Shown here: one piece after another, positions 16,091 through 26,978 of the stretch
Layout: each line of letters opens with the position of its first letter
Numbering within the stretch: the first letter of the stretch is position 1
Assembly (NCBI RefSeq): GCF_900113925.1
Contig: NZ_FORD01000002.1
Location: 124,001-188,000, forward strand
Source: Nitrosomonas sp. Nm34
GTDB lineage: Bacteria > Pseudomonadota > Gammaproteobacteria > Burkholderiales > Nitrosomonadaceae
Direction: 5' to 3'
DNA: 64,000 bases
Program-made: the position numbers and the translations under genes
The notes under the pieces: generated by a model
What the model saw: only the letters and a program-made list of their open reading frames with translations
Databases searched by the model: none
What the model was told of the DNA's origin: nothing

Positions 16091-19000
16091 TTATTTATGC
16101 AACCATACTCGCATCATCGAAAGTAACCGCGCAACATCAACCGGCTTGGTGATATAGTCGGATGCGCCAGCCGCAATGCATTTATCACGGTCACCTTTCA
16201 TTGCCTTGGCAGTCAGCGTAATGATGGGCAATTGCTTGAAGCGGGGTATGCGGCGGATGGTCCGCATCGTATCGTAGCCATCCATCTCAGGCATCATGAT
16301 ATCCATCAGCACGATTTCAATCGATGGATTGTTTTTTAGAACTTCGATGCCATCCTTGCCATTTTCCGCGAACAATACCTTCATCTGCTGTTGCTCCAGT
16401 ACCGAACTGAGCGCAAAGAGATTGCGCAAGTCATCATCGATAATCAAGACCTGGCGTCCGCTCAGTCCGTTATCGGCAGCCTGGCTCTCATCCAGCATGC
16501 GCCGCTTCGGCTCGGACAGGCTGGCTAGAGAACGATGCAGGAATAGCGCGGTCTCATCCAACAAGCGCTCCGGCGAACGGGCTTCCTTAACCACGATGGT
16601 TTTGCTGATATGTTTGAGTTTTGCCATTTCCTTGCGCTCGAGTTTATTGGCTGCGTAGATCACGACTGGCATGGTGCATAGGCTTTCATCTTGACCTATC
16701 CTATTAAGTAGGTCCAAGCCATTCATGTCCGGTAGGGTAGTAGGATCCAGTACCATACAATCGAAATGATCGGATTGGAGTGTGTCCAGCGCCTGCTGCC
16801 CGGTTTCGGCAGTAACGATATGTACATCGGACTCGCCAATCAAACCAATTATGGTGTTGCGCCGTTTCCGGTCATTCTCCACTACTAGCAGGCTTCGCTT
16901 GTGATTCGATAGGAATTGCTGCATGTGGACGAATTCCTCCTGCAGCCGCTCCAAGCTCACCGGTTTAACCAGATAAGAGATGGCGCCGAGTCGTAAACTG
17001 TACTCGCCTTCCTTTTGATTTGAGAGGATATGGACCGGGATATGGCGGGTGCCCGGGTCGCGCTTCAAGCGGTCAAGCACTGACAGGCCATCAGCCTCGG
17101 GCCGATCGATATCCAGTAAGATCACGGTCGGCAGGTAATCACGCGCCAGGGCCAGTACAGAATCACCATACGATGCCACGATCCCCTTGAAATTCTTTTC
17201 GTGAGCACAATCCAACAGGGTTTGAGCCAGGCGCGGATCGTCTTCTACGATCAAGATGGACGGGCTGCCGGATGCAATCAGCGCCCTGTCATCCAGGGTC
17301 GCATCCCCCACTGTGGTCATTACTACCGTATTGGCCGGCTCGGCCGGTTTGGTATGATCGAACGCTTTCTCGGGCATATGGATGACATTGCTAGTCAGCA
17401 CTGCCGCCTGCGACGATGACTGGCTCACTAATTCATCATTGGTGAGAACACTGCTGTCGTAAGGCAGGAATAAAGTGAATGTGCTGCCGACGTTGAGTTT
17501 GCTTTGCACCCGGATTTCCCCGTTCAGCATGAACGCCAATTCGCGACTGATCGATAGCCCCAGACCGGTACCGCCATATTTGCGTGCGGTGCTGCCGTCC
17601 GCCTGCTGGAAAGCTTCAAAAATCAGTTGCAGTTTATCCGGCGTAATGCCCATTCCAGTATCGGTCACAGAAAAAGCCAGTACCGCAGCAGCTTGCGACA
17701 AGGTGGGGTGACCGACGCTCCATCCCTCCTGCGCCAGCGCTATCTTCAGTGATACAGAGCCATGGGTAGTGAACTTGAATGCATTTGATAACAGATTCTT
17801 TAGTATCTGTTGCAAGCGGGTGATATCTGTCATCATTGAGAATGGTAAGTCGCCGGCGAGCTCTACTGAGAAACTGATGCGCTTGGCTTCGGCCATATGG
17901 CGGAAGGTCCGCTCCAGATAATTGCACAGGTTTTGAAACCTGTACTCGCTGATTTCCAGCGTAACTGTGCCCGACTCGATCTTCGACAGGTCAAGAATAT
18001 CATTGATCAGCGTCAGTAGGTCGCTGCCTGAACTGTAAATGGTGTTGGCGAATTCGACTTGCTTGTGGGTCAGATTGCCTGCAGGGTTGTCGCTTAACTG
18101 CTGGGCCAGAACCAGCAGGCTATTCAAGGGCGTGCGCAACTCATGCGACATATTGGCTAGAAATTCCGATTTGTATTTGGACGACAGCGCCAGCTGGGCC
18201 GCTTTTTCCTCAAGCGCGAGCTTGGCATGCTCGACCTCGCGGTTCTTGCGCTCCACTTCAATGTTTTGCTCGGATAACAGGCGTGCTTTTTCCCCCAGTT
18301 CACGGTTGGTTTGCTGCAATTCGTGCGCCAGGGATTGCGACTGCGCCAGCAGGCTTTCAGTCCGGCTGTTGGCTTCGATCATGTTGAGCACTACGCCTAT
18401 CGATTCCATCAATTGGCCGAGAAAGGACAGACGGGTTTCGGTGAAGCACTCCAACGATCCGATTTCAATCACTGCCTTAATTTGCTCGTCGAACAGGATA
18501 GGCAGCACGATAATATTGGTAGGCACCGCCGCTCCCAAGCCGGAAGAGATTTTGATATAGTCGCCCGGGACATTGGTAAGCAAGATGCATTTCTTCTCCA
18601 GCGCACACTGGCCAACCAGCCCTTCGCCTAGCGCAAATGAAGTCGGCCATCCATTATTGCCAAGGCGGTAGCCATAGCTTGCTACCATGCGGAGCCGCTC
18701 GTCCTGCTCCGTGACATCCATCATATAGAATATGCCATGATGGGCGGATACCAGCGGCGCCAGTTCGGACAGGATCAGCCTGGTCACCGTATCGAGCTCG
18801 CGGTACCCATGCAACAGGCGCGTGAAGCGTGCCAGGTTGGTCTTTAGCCAGTCCTGCTGCGCATTTTTTTGCGTAGTTTCCTTGAGATTGCGGATCATCT
18901 CATTGATATTATCCTTGAGGTGAGACACCTCACCACGCGCTTCTACCTGGATCGAGCGCGACAGATCGCCGCGCGTCACCGCGGTCGCCACTTCTGCAAT

Positions 19001-20440
19001 CGCGCGTACCTGGGTAGTCAGATTAGCTGCGAGCTGGTTGACATTCTCGGTCAAATCTTTCCAGGTTCCGGCCGCGCCCGGCACGCTGGCTTGCCCGCCC
19101 AGCTTGCCTTCGGTACCGACCTCGCGCGCCACTCGAGTTACTTCCGCTGCAAATGAGGAGAGCTGGTCCACCATCACATTGATGGTATTTTTCAATTCCA
19201 GGATTTCACCTTTTACATCCACGGTGATTTTTTTCGACAGGTTACCATTGGCTACCGCAGTCGTCACTTCAGCAATATTGCGCACCTGACCGGTCAGATT
19301 GGATGCCATGGAGTTGACATTATCCGTCAGATCTTTCCAAGTGCCGCCAACCCCTGGCACATAAGCCTGGCCCCCCAGTTTTCCTTCGGTACCCACTTCA
19401 CGTGCTACCCGCGTTACTTCTGCTGCAAATGAGGAGAGCTGGTCCACCATCACATTGATGGTATTCTTCAATCTCAGGATTTCGCCTTTCACATCCACAG
19501 TGATTTTTTTCGATAGATCGCCATTCGCGACTGCCGTGGTTACTTCCGCGATATTGCGCACTTGTGAGGTAAGATTGCCCGCCATGGAGTTCACACTGTC
19601 AGTCAGATCTTTCCATGTACCAGCGACTCCAGGCACATGGGCCTGGCCGCCCAGCTTGCCTTCAGTGCCGACTTCACGTGCTACGCGCGTAACTTCCGAG
19701 GCGAACGAATTCAACTGGTCCACCATCACATTGATGGTATTTTTCAATTCCAGGATTTCGCCCTTCACATCCACGGTAATTTTTTTCGATAGGTCGCCAT
19801 TCGCGACTGCCGTGGTTACTTCCGCGATATTGCGCACTTGCGAGGTAAGATTGCCCGCCATCGAGTTCACACTGTCAGTCAGATCTTTCCATATACCAGC
19901 GATTCCAGGTACATGGGCTTGGCCGCCCAGTTTACCTTCGGTGCCGACTTCACGCGCTACGCGCGTAACTTCCGAGGCGAACGAATTCAACTGGTCTACC
20001 ATCGTATTTGCGGTAGAAGCTGCGCTTAGGAACTGCCCCTTGAGTGGACGCCCGTCAACATCCAATGCCACCATTTGCGACAGGTCACCTTTGGCGACTG
20101 CGCTGATCACACGCGCCATTTCTGTGGTCGGGCGAACCAGATCGTCAATCAGTGTATTGACAGCTTTGATTTTGGCAGCCCAGCCACCTGCCACATTCAA
20201 GACGGGGACACGTTGCGTGAGCTGTCCTTCACGTCCCACCACCCGGCTGACTTGGGTGATGCCTTTTGCCATTTGCTGATTTATTTCGATGATATCGTTC
20301 AGCGTATCGGCGATCTTGCCGGGTAACCCGGTCCAGTCGGACGGCATGCGGATAAAAAAATTGCCCTTTTTGAGAGCGGTCAATACTTTCAGCAAGAGCC
20401 TTACATCCAGCTCTTCAGTCAAATCTGTCGTCATATCCAT
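16091..20440 (-). CDS. Soluble hybrid histidine kinase with a HAMP array
   Basis: A 1449-residue cytosolic hybrid kinase without signal peptide or membrane segment. From the N-terminus: six consecutive HAMP-type units of about 92 residues (to about residue 545), each with [16 protein letters not shown] or a variant. A GAF-like domain follows (about 560-710), then a coiled coil and HisKA with [15 protein letters not shown]. The HATPase has [10 protein letters not shown] and [10 protein letters not shown]. Three receiver domains end the protein (VEDDPR with LLDID, VENDRK with VLDPT, and IDDDLR with [10 protein letters not shown]). Receiver 2 has LDPTT, and only receiver 3 is fully canonical. 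The architecture resembles fungal Nik1-type osmosensing kinases. The ATG at 20440 is preferred; a TTG lies one codon earlier. The GGDEF-EAL gene is 79 bases upstream on the same strand. Confidence 0.93.
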   Translation of the reverse strand: MDMTTDLTEELDVRLLLKVLTALKKGNFFIRMPSDWTGLPGKIADTLNDIIEINQQMAKGITQVSRVVGREGQLTQRVPVLNVAGGWAAKIKAVNTLIDDLVRPTTEMARVISAVAKGDLSQMVALDVDGRPLKGQFLSAASTANTMVDQLNSFASEVTRVAREVGTEGKLGGQAHVPGIAGIWKDLTDSVNSMAGNLTSQVRNIAEVTTAVANGDLSKKITVDVKGEILELKNTINVMVDQLNSFASEVTRVAREVGTEGKLGGQAHVPGVAGTWKDLTDSVNSMAGNLTSQVRNIAEVTTAVANGDLSKKITVDVKGEILRLKNTINVMVDQLSSFAAEVTRVAREVGTEGKLGGQAYVPGVGGTWKDLTDNVNSMASNLTGQVRNIAEVTTAVANGNLSKKITVDVKGEILELKNTINVMVDQLSSFAAEVTRVAREVGTEGKLGGQASVPGAAGTWKDLTENVNQLAANLTTQVRAIAEVATAVTRGDLSRSIQVEARGEVSHLKDNINEMIRNLKETTQKNAQQDWLKTNLARFTRLLHGYRELDTVTRLILSELAPLVSAHHGIFYMMDVTEQDERLRMVASYGYRLGNNGWPTSFALGEGLVGQCALEKKCILLTNVPGDYIKISSGLGAAVPTNIIVLPILFDEQIKAVIEIGSLECFTETRLSFLGQLMESIGVVLNMIEANSRTESLLAQSQSLAHELQQTNRELGEKARLLSEQNIEVERKNREVEHAKLALEEKAAQLALSSKYKSEFLANMSHELRTPLNSLLVLAQQLSDNPAGNLTHKQVEFANTIYSSGSDLLTLINDILDLSKIESGTVTLEISEYRFQNLCNYLERTFRHMAEAKRISFSVELAGDLPFSMMTDITRLQQILKNLLSNAFKFTTHGSVSLKIALAQEGWSVGHPTLSQAAAVLAFSVTDTGMGITPDKLQLIFEAFQQADGSTARKYGGTGLGLSISRELAFMLNGEIRVQSKLNVGSTFTLFLPYDSSVLTNDELVSQSSSQAAVLTSNVIHMPEKAFDHTKPAEPANTVVMTTVGDATLDDRALIASGSPSILIVEDDPRLAQTLLDCAHEKNFKGIVASYGDSVLALARDYLPTVILLDIDRPEADGLSVLDRLKRDPGTRHIPVHILSNQKEGEYSLRLGAISYLVKPVSLERLQEEFVHMQQFLSNHKRSLLVVENDRKRRNTIIGLIGESDVHIVTAETGQQALDTLQSDHFDCMVLDPTTLPDMNGLDLLNRIGQDESLCTMPVVIYAANKLERKEMAKLKHISKTIVVKEARSPERLLDETALFLHRSLASLSEPKRRMLDESQAADNGLSGRQVLIIDDDLRNLFALSSVLEQQQMKVLFAENGKDGIEVLKNNPSIEIVLMDIMMPEMDGYDTMRTIRRIPRFKQLPIITLTAKAMKGDRDKCIAAGASDYITKPVDVARLLSMMRVWLHK

Positions 20441-20519
20441 CAAGCTTGCCTTGTTTTTCAGTTGGTTAGAGTATGTGCCTCAAGCGAAGTGGCGAGTGAA
20501 GGTTGATCTACCCAATGAC

Positions 20520-22355
20520 TCATGCGCTGGTCGTTTGCAATAATTGCTGTGCCAGTGTATCGGCTGGTAGTGGCTGGCCAATATAAAAGCCTTGAACTTC
20601 ATCACATTTGAGCGATTTTAGTATCGCCAGTTGTTCTTTGGTTTCCACGCCTTCAGCCACTACGCGTACTGCAAGTGCGTGCGCCATATTGATGATAGCT
20701 GCCACGATGGCGGTATCGCTAGTGGTTTTACCCAAGTCGCGCACGAAGGACTGGTCGATTTTCAGGATATCGATCGGTAGCGCTTTCAGCACCGAAAGCG
20801 ATGAATAACCAGTGCCGAAATCATCGATAGCGATTGAAATACCGCTTTCGCTAATTTGGCGCAACACCGATGTCACCATTTCCAGGTCACGGATCAAAAG
20901 CGATTCAGTGATTTCCAGTTGTATCGATGATGGGAGAATGCCGTATTTGTGAAGCGTCCTACGGAGGGTCCCGGGGAGTCCTGCAAAAATCTGCGGAATC
21001 GCGATATTGATTGCAATCGGTAGCTTGCTCAAGCTTGATTCATTATCGCGCCAGCGTCTTGCTTGTTCGCAAGCAGCATTGAGAACCCATTCCCCTATTG
21101 TTACCAGTTGACCGCTATCGGCGGCTGCGGAGATAAAATCGATTCCAGAAATCAGTTCGAGGCGCGGATGGTGCCAGCGCAGTAGCGCTTCGAGGCCGAT
21201 GACCTGGCTAGAAAGAATATCCACTTTGGGTTGATAGTACAGCTCAAATTCGTTTTTTTCTAATGCGTGTTGTATTTCCTGTTCAAGCTGGATGCGCTCA
21301 AGCAGGCGCTTGTTCAACTCTTCGTGGAAGAATTGCACGCTGCCGCGTCTTTGCTGCTTGGCATGGTACATCGCCAGGTCAGCATGTTTCATCAAAGTCT
21401 GTACCGTATCCCCATCCTGTGGAAACAGACTGATGCCAATGCTGACCGAGGTCTTCAGGCTATGTACGCCGATAGTGCATGGCGGCGTATTGATTTGCAC
21501 AATCTTTTTTGCTACCAACGCCGCGTCCTGATAAGATAGCAAGTCTTCCATCAGCACCACAAATTCATCGCCTCCGAGCCGCCCAACCATATCAGATCCG
21601 CGTACAGCACCGCTAATCCGCTTAGCCATCTGTATCAGCAAATCATCACCGACATCGTGGCCGAGTGTGTCATTGATGGTTTTGAAGTTATCCATGTCAA
21701 GGAACAGCACTGCCAGGCTTTTCTTTTGACGCTTGGCGCGCGCGATCGCCTCTTTTAGATGTTCTACCAACGAGCGGCGGTTCAGCAAACCAGTAAGCGC
21801 ATCCCGAGTTGCCAGACTATGCGCACGTTCTTCCGCTTGCCGGCGCTCGATGATCTCGGCTTCCAGCGCGGCATTAATTTTCTTGAGATCCTGCATCTGC
21901 TTTACCTGCAGATCGCGATTGAGCTCTTCCAACTGCTCAGTCTGATATTGCAGTTGCAAGTTCTTTTTGGCAAGCTCGACGAAAACCAGCACCTTGTTTT
22001 TCAATATCTGGGGAATGACAGGAATAAAAAGGTAATCGACTGCACCTTTCTGATATCCCTTAAGGCGATTCATTTCGTCATCATGATGCGCCGTGACAAA
22101 AATAATGGGGACCGATGCTGAGCGTGGATGGGAGTGAATGATCTCCGCGGTTTCGAAACCATCCATGCCAGGCATGCTGATATCGAGCAAGATGACGGCG
22201 AACTGCTGATGCAGTACATGCCGCAAGGCTGCTTCACCGGAGTGCGCAGTCACCATGTCAAAGCCATTTTCTTCCGCCGTGTCGGTTAAGAGACTTTCCA
22301 ATGCAAGCAAACTAGCTGGGTGGTCATTAACGATGAGAACTTTTGGTCTGAGCAT
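20520..22355 (-). CDS. REC-GGDEF-EAL response regulator (cyclic di-GMP turnover)
   Basis: A 611-residue protein. The receiver domain (residues about 4-120) has VLIVNDHP and the phosphoacceptor block ILLDISMPGMDGFE. After a coiled coil comes a GGDEF domain with VGRLGGDEFVVLM intact, then an EAL domain with LEALLRWHHP, DDFGTGYSSLS and LKIDQSFVRDL. Both catalytic sites look competent, so it could make and break cyclic di-GMP. It lies just upstream of the hybrid kinase in the same direction and is most simply its co-transcribed output partner. Which activity dominates cannot be read from sequence. Confidence 0.93.
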   Translation of the reverse strand: MLRPKVLIVNDHPASLLALESLLTDTAEENGFDMVTAHSGEAALRHVLHQQFAVILLDISMPGMDGFETAEIIHSHPRSASVPIIFVTAHHDDEMNRLKGYQKGAVDYLFIPVIPQILKNKVLVFVELAKKNLQLQYQTEQLEELNRDLQVKQMQDLKKINAALEAEIIERRQAEERAHSLATRDALTGLLNRRSLVEHLKEAIARAKRQKKSLAVLFLDMDNFKTINDTLGHDVGDDLLIQMAKRISGAVRGSDMVGRLGGDEFVVLMEDLLSYQDAALVAKKIVQINTPPCTIGVHSLKTSVSIGISLFPQDGDTVQTLMKHADLAMYHAKQQRRGSVQFFHEELNKRLLERIQLEQEIQHALEKNEFELYYQPKVDILSSQVIGLEALLRWHHPRLELISGIDFISAAADSGQLVTIGEWVLNAACEQARRWRDNESSLSKLPIAINIAIPQIFAGLPGTLRRTLHKYGILPSSIQLEITESLLIRDLEMVTSVLRQISESGISIAIDDFGTGYSSLSVLKALPIDILKIDQSFVRDLGKTTSDTAIVAAIINMAHALAVRVVAEGVETKEQLAILKSLKCDEVQGFYIGQPLPADTLAQQLLQTTSA

Positions 22356-22654
22356 ATGATTGTTCTTTTATAATATGATTAGCCTTGTTATATGGCGCAA
22401 AGTAAATACCAACTAGATTTACCGAGCCCATCCGCCGTCAGCTTGTTATTCAACCATCATAAATAATCCCCGATTTTCCGCTGGAGCCGATTAAGGGAAA
22501 AATATTGAGCTGAATTTAACGGAGAAGACCAAATGTTTTGGACTTATCCCAAAGACGATTGATTCATTCAAGCTGTAGTATGACAGCGGCTAGTTAATAA
22601 TCTTTTTTCGACCTTCATGAGTAATATAACCTGCTTTGGCAAAGAGCTTGTTAC
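22356..22654. other. Intergenic stretch
   Basis: About 300 bases containing the promoter region of the GGDEF-EAL gene and the outer end of the IS1380-type remnant. No gene or clear repeat was recognised. Confidence 0.4.
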
Positions 22655-23389
22655 TTAGGGTTTTAAGGGTGTGTTGGAATCAGGTTTGCCTGACACCCTA
22701 TCACTTCGTAATACTGCCTGACGAAACAAATTCATCGAATTATAGGCCAGCATGATTGTCATTAAGGCAGCTTCAGTAGCCAGGAAATCTACGGGGTTAA
22801 AGCTTTGTCCACCAAAATCATATTTCAGTTCCTTGATACAGTTTTCACGGTCAGTATGGCCACGATGTAAACGCCAAAGCTCTGCTGCAGGCAAATCCAT
22901 ATCGGTAACCCATGCACTGTAACGGTATTGAGCAAAAACCGGATCATCTGCAAATAAAGACAACGTCTTACCTCTGGTATCAGATCGCTCATTGATCTTT
23001 TGCCGAATACCGATCACCCGGCACGGTTTTTTTCAACAGGCGCCTGATTGTCAAAAGCAGTCAGCTCTATGCCATCATTCAATGCCCACCAGCCAGCTTA
23101 TCCAAACTGTCGTACTTATCATACCAAAAGGCCAATGCATTATGAGTGCTATGGCTGTCGCTCTGGCCTTAGCCATTCGTTTGAAATCAAACAGCTCTTT
23201 CAGCACAGGATGATGCCGTGTCACTTCCGTCTGTTCAAAACGGTTTGCGCTACACCAGACTGATAACATGAACTGTAAAAGTAACTGAATCGGTGCATAG
23301 CCTCGAGTACTGCCAGGCTGTGGCAAGCCACAGCCTGGCACAGCTTGACTAAATTCAATTCGGTCCAGCATCCGCTTTATCAACCCCAT
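22655..23389 (-). pseudogene. Decayed IS1380-type transposase
   Basis: Two pieces in different frames. The N-terminal piece (23389-23075) includes LPQPGSTRGYAPIQLLLQFM and RFEQTEVTRHHPVLKELF. The C-terminal piece (23017-22655) has YRYSAWVTDMDLPAAELWRL and ENCIKELKYDFGGQSF, where the glutamate lies at the last catalytic acid of the DDE triad. Between them WALNDGIELTAFDNQAP is readable in a third frame. About half of a normal 440-residue transposase is missing. A 13-base perfect inverted repeat (23311-23340) lies inside the N-terminal piece and adds residues not usual there. Confidence 0.8.
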
Positions 23390-23788
23390 GCTATCCCAAG
23401 CCGCTATCTCTTAATTACTAAAGCGAAGCTCAAAATCCACGGATCTTCCACAAGAAAAACGTGCATAAATCAAACTGCCGCATAAATCAAACTGCCTTAA
23501 CCTAACAGACTGTTCTTATTTTAACAATTTATTATTCTAATGGATTCCATTAAAAAATCTTCTTAATGGAAAATCTGGGATAATTTTGAGACCGAGAGTG
23601 GCGATCAATGTTTCCAATCAAAGAAAGCTAGCTAGCGATATAGGTGAAATAGATTTACTTAATGTAAGTTTGCCCGCATCGTTGGCAATTTACTTTACTG
23701 AAAAAATTTATGTTGGCTACGAGGTCACGTATGCCCAGCCTTCCAGTATCTTTTTTATTCACAGCCTTAAAAGATAGAATATTTTCTA
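23390..23788. other. Intergenic stretch with a short tandem duplication
   Basis: The 17-base unit GCATAAATCAAACTGCC is repeated head to tail at 23463-23479 and 23480-23496. The rest is AT-rich. A plus-strand frame at 23586-23777 (63 residues) has no ribosome site and no recognisable family and is not annotated as a gene. Confidence 0.45.
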
Positions 23789-24802
23789 TTACCGAATAGG
23801 TTCTAAATAATCAATAAAATCCTTTGCAGCAGCATACCAGCTGAAAGCTTCGGCTCTTGCTCGTGCTTCCCCCCGGGAAATTTGCAGGGCTTTCGAAACG
23901 GCATCTTCCAGATCATTTGACATGGCTCCGCCGCCGCTATTACCAATCACTTCTAACGGACCATCAACAGGATAACAAGCGACAGGTGTACCTGTTGCCA
24001 TCGCTTCAAGTAGAACCAATCCAAAGGTGTCCGCTTTGCTAGGGAATACAAAAACATCAGCACTCGCATATAGCGTCACTAATTCATTGCGTGGCAATAT
24101 TCCCAACCAATATACCTCAGGAAAGCGTTGCCTGAGTTGCTTCTCCAGTGGTCCTGCCCCGCTAACGATCTTACTTCCCCGAAAATCCATTTCCAGGAAT
24201 GCTTCAATATTTTTTTCATATGAAATACGGCCCACAAATAGTGCGATAGGTCTGGGTATCGTACCTAGAGCTGGGAAAAAAACGGACCGATGATGATACT
24301 TAAATAAATCAGTATCGACTCCATGCGTCCAAGGTTTGAGATTCTGGAAACCTCGTTTTTGCAAACCAGATAAAACAGATTGTGTCGGAACCATCACCCC
24401 TGCTGAAGGTTGGTGAAAGCGTCTAAGCAGAGCATATCCCCAGGAAACGGGGACTTTGACCGATGCATTAAAGATCTCTGGAAATTTTGTATGAAATGCA
24501 GAGGTAAAAGGCCAGCCTGATTGCAGGCATAAGGAACGGGCTGCCCAGCCCAGCGGGCCTTCAGTAGCGATATGAATGACATCAGGATTCAGTACTTTCA
24601 GTATTTGCGCCATTTGCTTTGTGGGGCGAATCGCCAGATCAATTCCTGGATAACCTGGGCAAGGACGAGTATTGAAAAGATTGGGGTGAATGATTTTCAC
24701 ACTATGATTGAGTTTTTCGAGCTCTTTAACCAGCTCCATCAGAGTGGTGACCACACCATTAACTTGGGGGTGCCATGCATCCGTTATTAAGGCCAGTCTC
24801 AT
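23789..24802 (-). CDS. agt: Glycosyltransferase family 4 protein (Agt-like)
   Basis: A 337-residue GT-B glycosyltransferase. The N-terminal Rossmann half has ITDAWHPQVNGVVTTL and PDVIHIATEGPLGWAARSLC. The C-terminal donor half has ALFVGRISYEKNIEAFLEM and KADTFGLVLLEAMATGTPV, with the conserved EX7E-type glutamates. Its start overlaps the stop of the upstream metallophosphoesterase gene by 4 bases. In marine and soil bacteria, PlcP and Agt work together during phosphate starvation: PlcP releases diacylglycerol from phospholipid and Agt glycosylates it. The gene order here supports that role by inference. Sugar specificity is unknown. A mannosyltransferase of other lipids is the alternative. 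Confidence 0.78.
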   Translation of the reverse strand: MRLALITDAWHPQVNGVVTTLMELVKELEKLNHSVKIIHPNLFNTRPCPGYPGIDLAIRPTKQMAQILKVLNPDVIHIATEGPLGWAARSLCLQSGWPFTSAFHTKFPEIFNASVKVPVSWGYALLRRFHQPSAGVMVPTQSVLSGLQKRGFQNLKPWTHGVDTDLFKYHHRSVFFPALGTIPRPIALFVGRISYEKNIEAFLEMDFRGSKIVSGAGPLEKQLRQRFPEVYWLGILPRNELVTLYASADVFVFPSKADTFGLVLLEAMATGTPVACYPVDGPLEVIGNSGGGAMSNDLEDAVSKALQISRGEARARAEAFSWYAAAKDFIDYLEPIR

Positions 24803-25725
24803 GCGAGTGCCTCATCTTTTTCTTTGACTTTTGCCGTAGCAGGCATATGGTCAGGGATGGCCAAAGTATCCTCCGCACTAGCCGAACTTTGATTCTCCAG
24901 CTCTCGCTGACACTGAGGCCAGTGAACGAGTTCGATTCGTCCATCAAAGTGTTCGACTAATGCCGAAAGACTCTCGACCCAGTCTCCATCATTACAGTAT
25001 GTAATTCCATTGATATCGCGTATCTCAGGGTGGTGTATATGTCCACAGATGACACCGTCCAACCCACGACGACGTGCTTCCATAGCTACGGCTTGCTCAA
25101 AAGAAGTCACATAGCTCACTGCTGTTTTGACTTTATGTTTAAGATAGCGGGAAAGTGACCAATAGGGCATACCTAACCGAGCGCGAAGAGAACTCAAATA
25201 ACGGTTGAGTTTTAAGGTTAATTCGTAAAGATTATCACCGACGTAAGCAAGCCATTTAGCACACTGCACAACGCCATCAAAATAATCACCATGTATTATC
25301 CAGAATTTCCGACCATCAACAGTCTGATAGATCACTTCCTCTACGACTTCTATCCCACCAAAAGAGTGACCCAAAAACTGACGGGCAAACTCATCGTGAT
25401 TACCTGGCACATACACTACCTTGCAACCCTTCCGGACACGGCGTAGTAACTTCTGTATGACATCATTGTGAGACTGTGGCCAATACCAACCTTGGCGTAA
25501 CTGCCAGCCATCGATAATATCTCCTACTAGATAGAGCTGTTCGCTTGGATAAGCTCTCAAAAACTCCAACAAGGCTTGTGCCTGACAACCTGGGGTACCC
25601 AGATGAATATCGGAGATAAAAACCGTACGAACTCTGGGTTTAGGAATGATTGTTGAAGAATCTTCGTTGTTTAAGAAGGAAGCTTTTAAAGCATTAGCAT
25701 AAAAATAACCATTGAGCTTATTCAT
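24799..25725 (-). CDS. plcP: Metallophosphoesterase, PlcP/LpxH-like
   Basis: A 308-residue calcineurin-type phosphoesterase with all metal-site motifs: FISDIHLGTPG, VGDIIDGWQL, VPGNHDEFARQ, IIHGDYFDGV and CGHIHHPEIR. Automated annotation would call it UDP-2,3-diacylglucosamine diphosphatase. It is longer than LpxH (about 240 residues), and its place between an N-acyltransferase and a glycosyltransferase matches the phosphate-starvation phospholipase C, PlcP. Its start is 2 bases after the stop of the acyltransferase, and its stop overlaps the next start by 4 bases, so the three are co-translated. The substrate assignment is from context. Confidence 0.75.
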   Translation of the reverse strand: MNKLNGYFYANALKASFLNNEDSSTIIPKPRVRTVFISDIHLGTPGCQAQALLEFLRAYPSEQLYLVGDIIDGWQLRQGWYWPQSHNDVIQKLLRRVRKGCKVVYVPGNHDEFARQFLGHSFGGIEVVEEVIYQTVDGRKFWIIHGDYFDGVVQCAKWLAYVGDNLYELTLKLNRYLSSLRARLGMPYWSLSRYLKHKVKTAVSYVTSFEQAVAMEARRRGLDGVICGHIHHPEIRDINGITYCNDGDWVESLSALVEHFDGRIELVHWPQCQRELENQSSASAEDTLAIPDHMPATAKVKEKDEALA

Positions 25726-25727
25726 GA

Positions 25728-26570
25728 TTACCTCAGAGAATGTTTACGGTAGCGGCTTGGTAAATCTGTTATTTGCAATAACATAGGCAAATCAGCCGTA
25801 TTAAAGTGAGGATCCCAGGCAGGATTTCCTAATACTTTTGCCCCTAAGCGGAGATACCTTTTAAGCAGGGGAGGTGGGTCAATTTTTAAAGATTGATCCA
25901 AACAATCAACCGGCAAAGGAAAACGGGGTCTGACTTGATAGTGAGTCTCCACCCTATGCTGATCCCTAACCTGGCGCCAAATACTTGCAGCTACATCTCC
26001 CGAACATACTCGTTTATTGTTTGCTAAACTCATATTCATCGGTATGCTCACGCAACCTATCAGATAGCTTAACTTCTTAAGTATCATAAAGCTGATCAAT
26101 GCTTTCGATAACGCTCGGATAACCATGCCATTCCGATAATCTTTGTGCACACAGCTTCGGCCTAATTCAGCCATATGCGCTCGCAACGGTTGCAAGGGAG
26201 ATAGATCAAATTCGCCTTCGATGTAGGTTCGACCTGCAAGCTGGGCTTGTGCAGGGGTCAAGACGCGGCAAGTGCCAATGACCTGCCAGGTTTCACGATC
26301 TCGCACGAGTAAGTGTTCACAATACTCATCAAAGTCATCGATATCAAAACCAGGGATATGAGCGGGAAGAATTGCACCCATTTCATCTGTGAACACTTCG
26401 TATCTCAACTTCTGCGCTTCACGAATCTCACTTTGACGTTTTGCCCATGTGGTCACGATATTGGATTTTTTCACTCTATCTGTAGAAATGAGTGGTGCAG
26501 CCCTCAGAGCTGGAATTGTTTTTTGTGGGAAAATAGATGATTCGCTATTAAATGTAAGTAGCGCAATCAT
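25728..26570 (-). CDS. olsB: GNAT-fold N-acyltransferase (OlsB-like)
   Basis: A 280-residue protein of the ornithine N-acyltransferase/hemolysin-like group. The core starts near residue 45 with EIREAQKLRYEVFTDEMGA and includes WQVIGTCRVLTPAQA and AELGRSCVHKDYRNGMVIRA. OlsB transfers a 3-hydroxyacyl chain from acyl carrier protein to ornithine to give lyso-ornithine lipid, a phosphorus-free membrane lipid precursor. An AAAAGGAG motif precedes the ATG. It is the first gene of the operon, with a Pho-box-like sequence about 85 bases upstream. An N-acyl amino acid synthase of other specificity is the alternative. Confidence 0.72.
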   Translation of the reverse strand: MIALLTFNSESSIFPQKTIPALRAAPLISTDRVKKSNIVTTWAKRQSEIREAQKLRYEVFTDEMGAILPAHIPGFDIDDFDEYCEHLLVRDRETWQVIGTCRVLTPAQAQLAGRTYIEGEFDLSPLQPLRAHMAELGRSCVHKDYRNGMVIRALSKALISFMILKKLSYLIGCVSIPMNMSLANNKRVCSGDVAASIWRQVRDQHRVETHYQVRPRFPLPVDCLDQSLKIDPPPLLKRYLRLGAKVLGNPAWDPHFNTADLPMLLQITDLPSRYRKHSLR

Positions 26571-26654
26571 TTTTGACTCCTTTTATTAATGTTAGGTTAC
26601 TGGATTATTTTGCTCACTTATTACCTAGCATTCTTGAGGAACTTCATGAATTTA

Positions 26655-26674
26655 TTATGTCGCTTTTATGAAAT
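26655..26674 (-). promoter_or_regulatory. Pho-box-like site before olsB-plcP-agt
   Basis: On the minus strand ATTTCATAAAAGCGACATAA matches 14 of 19 informative positions of the Pho box CTGTCATAAANCTGTCATAA as I recall it, with two half-sites 11 bases apart. It lies about 85 bases upstream of the first start codon. The outer edge of a family A repeat begins within it. Confidence 0.45.
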
Positions 26675-26766
26675 TCCAAAGAGTCAAACCTGATTTTGTC
26701 GGCTTCTCCCTGTCGTAGGATATTTATATTGTCTGCGGCTCACCTCCGTGTCATGTTTGGGGGAAT
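26673..26766 (+). repeat. Family A repeat with eroded ends
   Basis: CCTGATTTTGTCGGCTTCTC, TGTCGTAGGATATTTATAT and TGTCTGCGGCTCACCTCCG form the family core. The left end keeps only ATTCC, and the right end is shortened to GTTTGGGGGAATG. It occupies much of the gap between olsB and the diacylglycerol-kinase-like gene. Confidence 0.65.
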
Positions 26767-26978
26767 GAAAAAAGTAATGAGTCCTATATTTCATCAAGCC
26801 ACCCTGTCCCATAATGTAAACGGGGATGAACAAACGCTTCTGGACAAATTTTTCCAAATCCAATTGGTACCGCTGGCTTTCGCAGATGATGGGGAAATTG
26901 GTCGCATTTTTCCGTTCCTGCTTCATGCCAATAGTTGAGGATATTGGCCTAGTGTAGGATACGGTGTTCACTCACCTG

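Noticed and set aside
19455..20279. 274-residue plus-strand ORF with internal repeats
   Set aside because: It is the antisense shadow of the HAMP array of the hybrid kinase; its repeats mirror the 92-codon units.
26684..26971. 95-residue minus-strand ORF between olsB and the lipid kinase
   Set aside because: It runs through a family A repeat and lacks a ribosome site; no recognisable domain.
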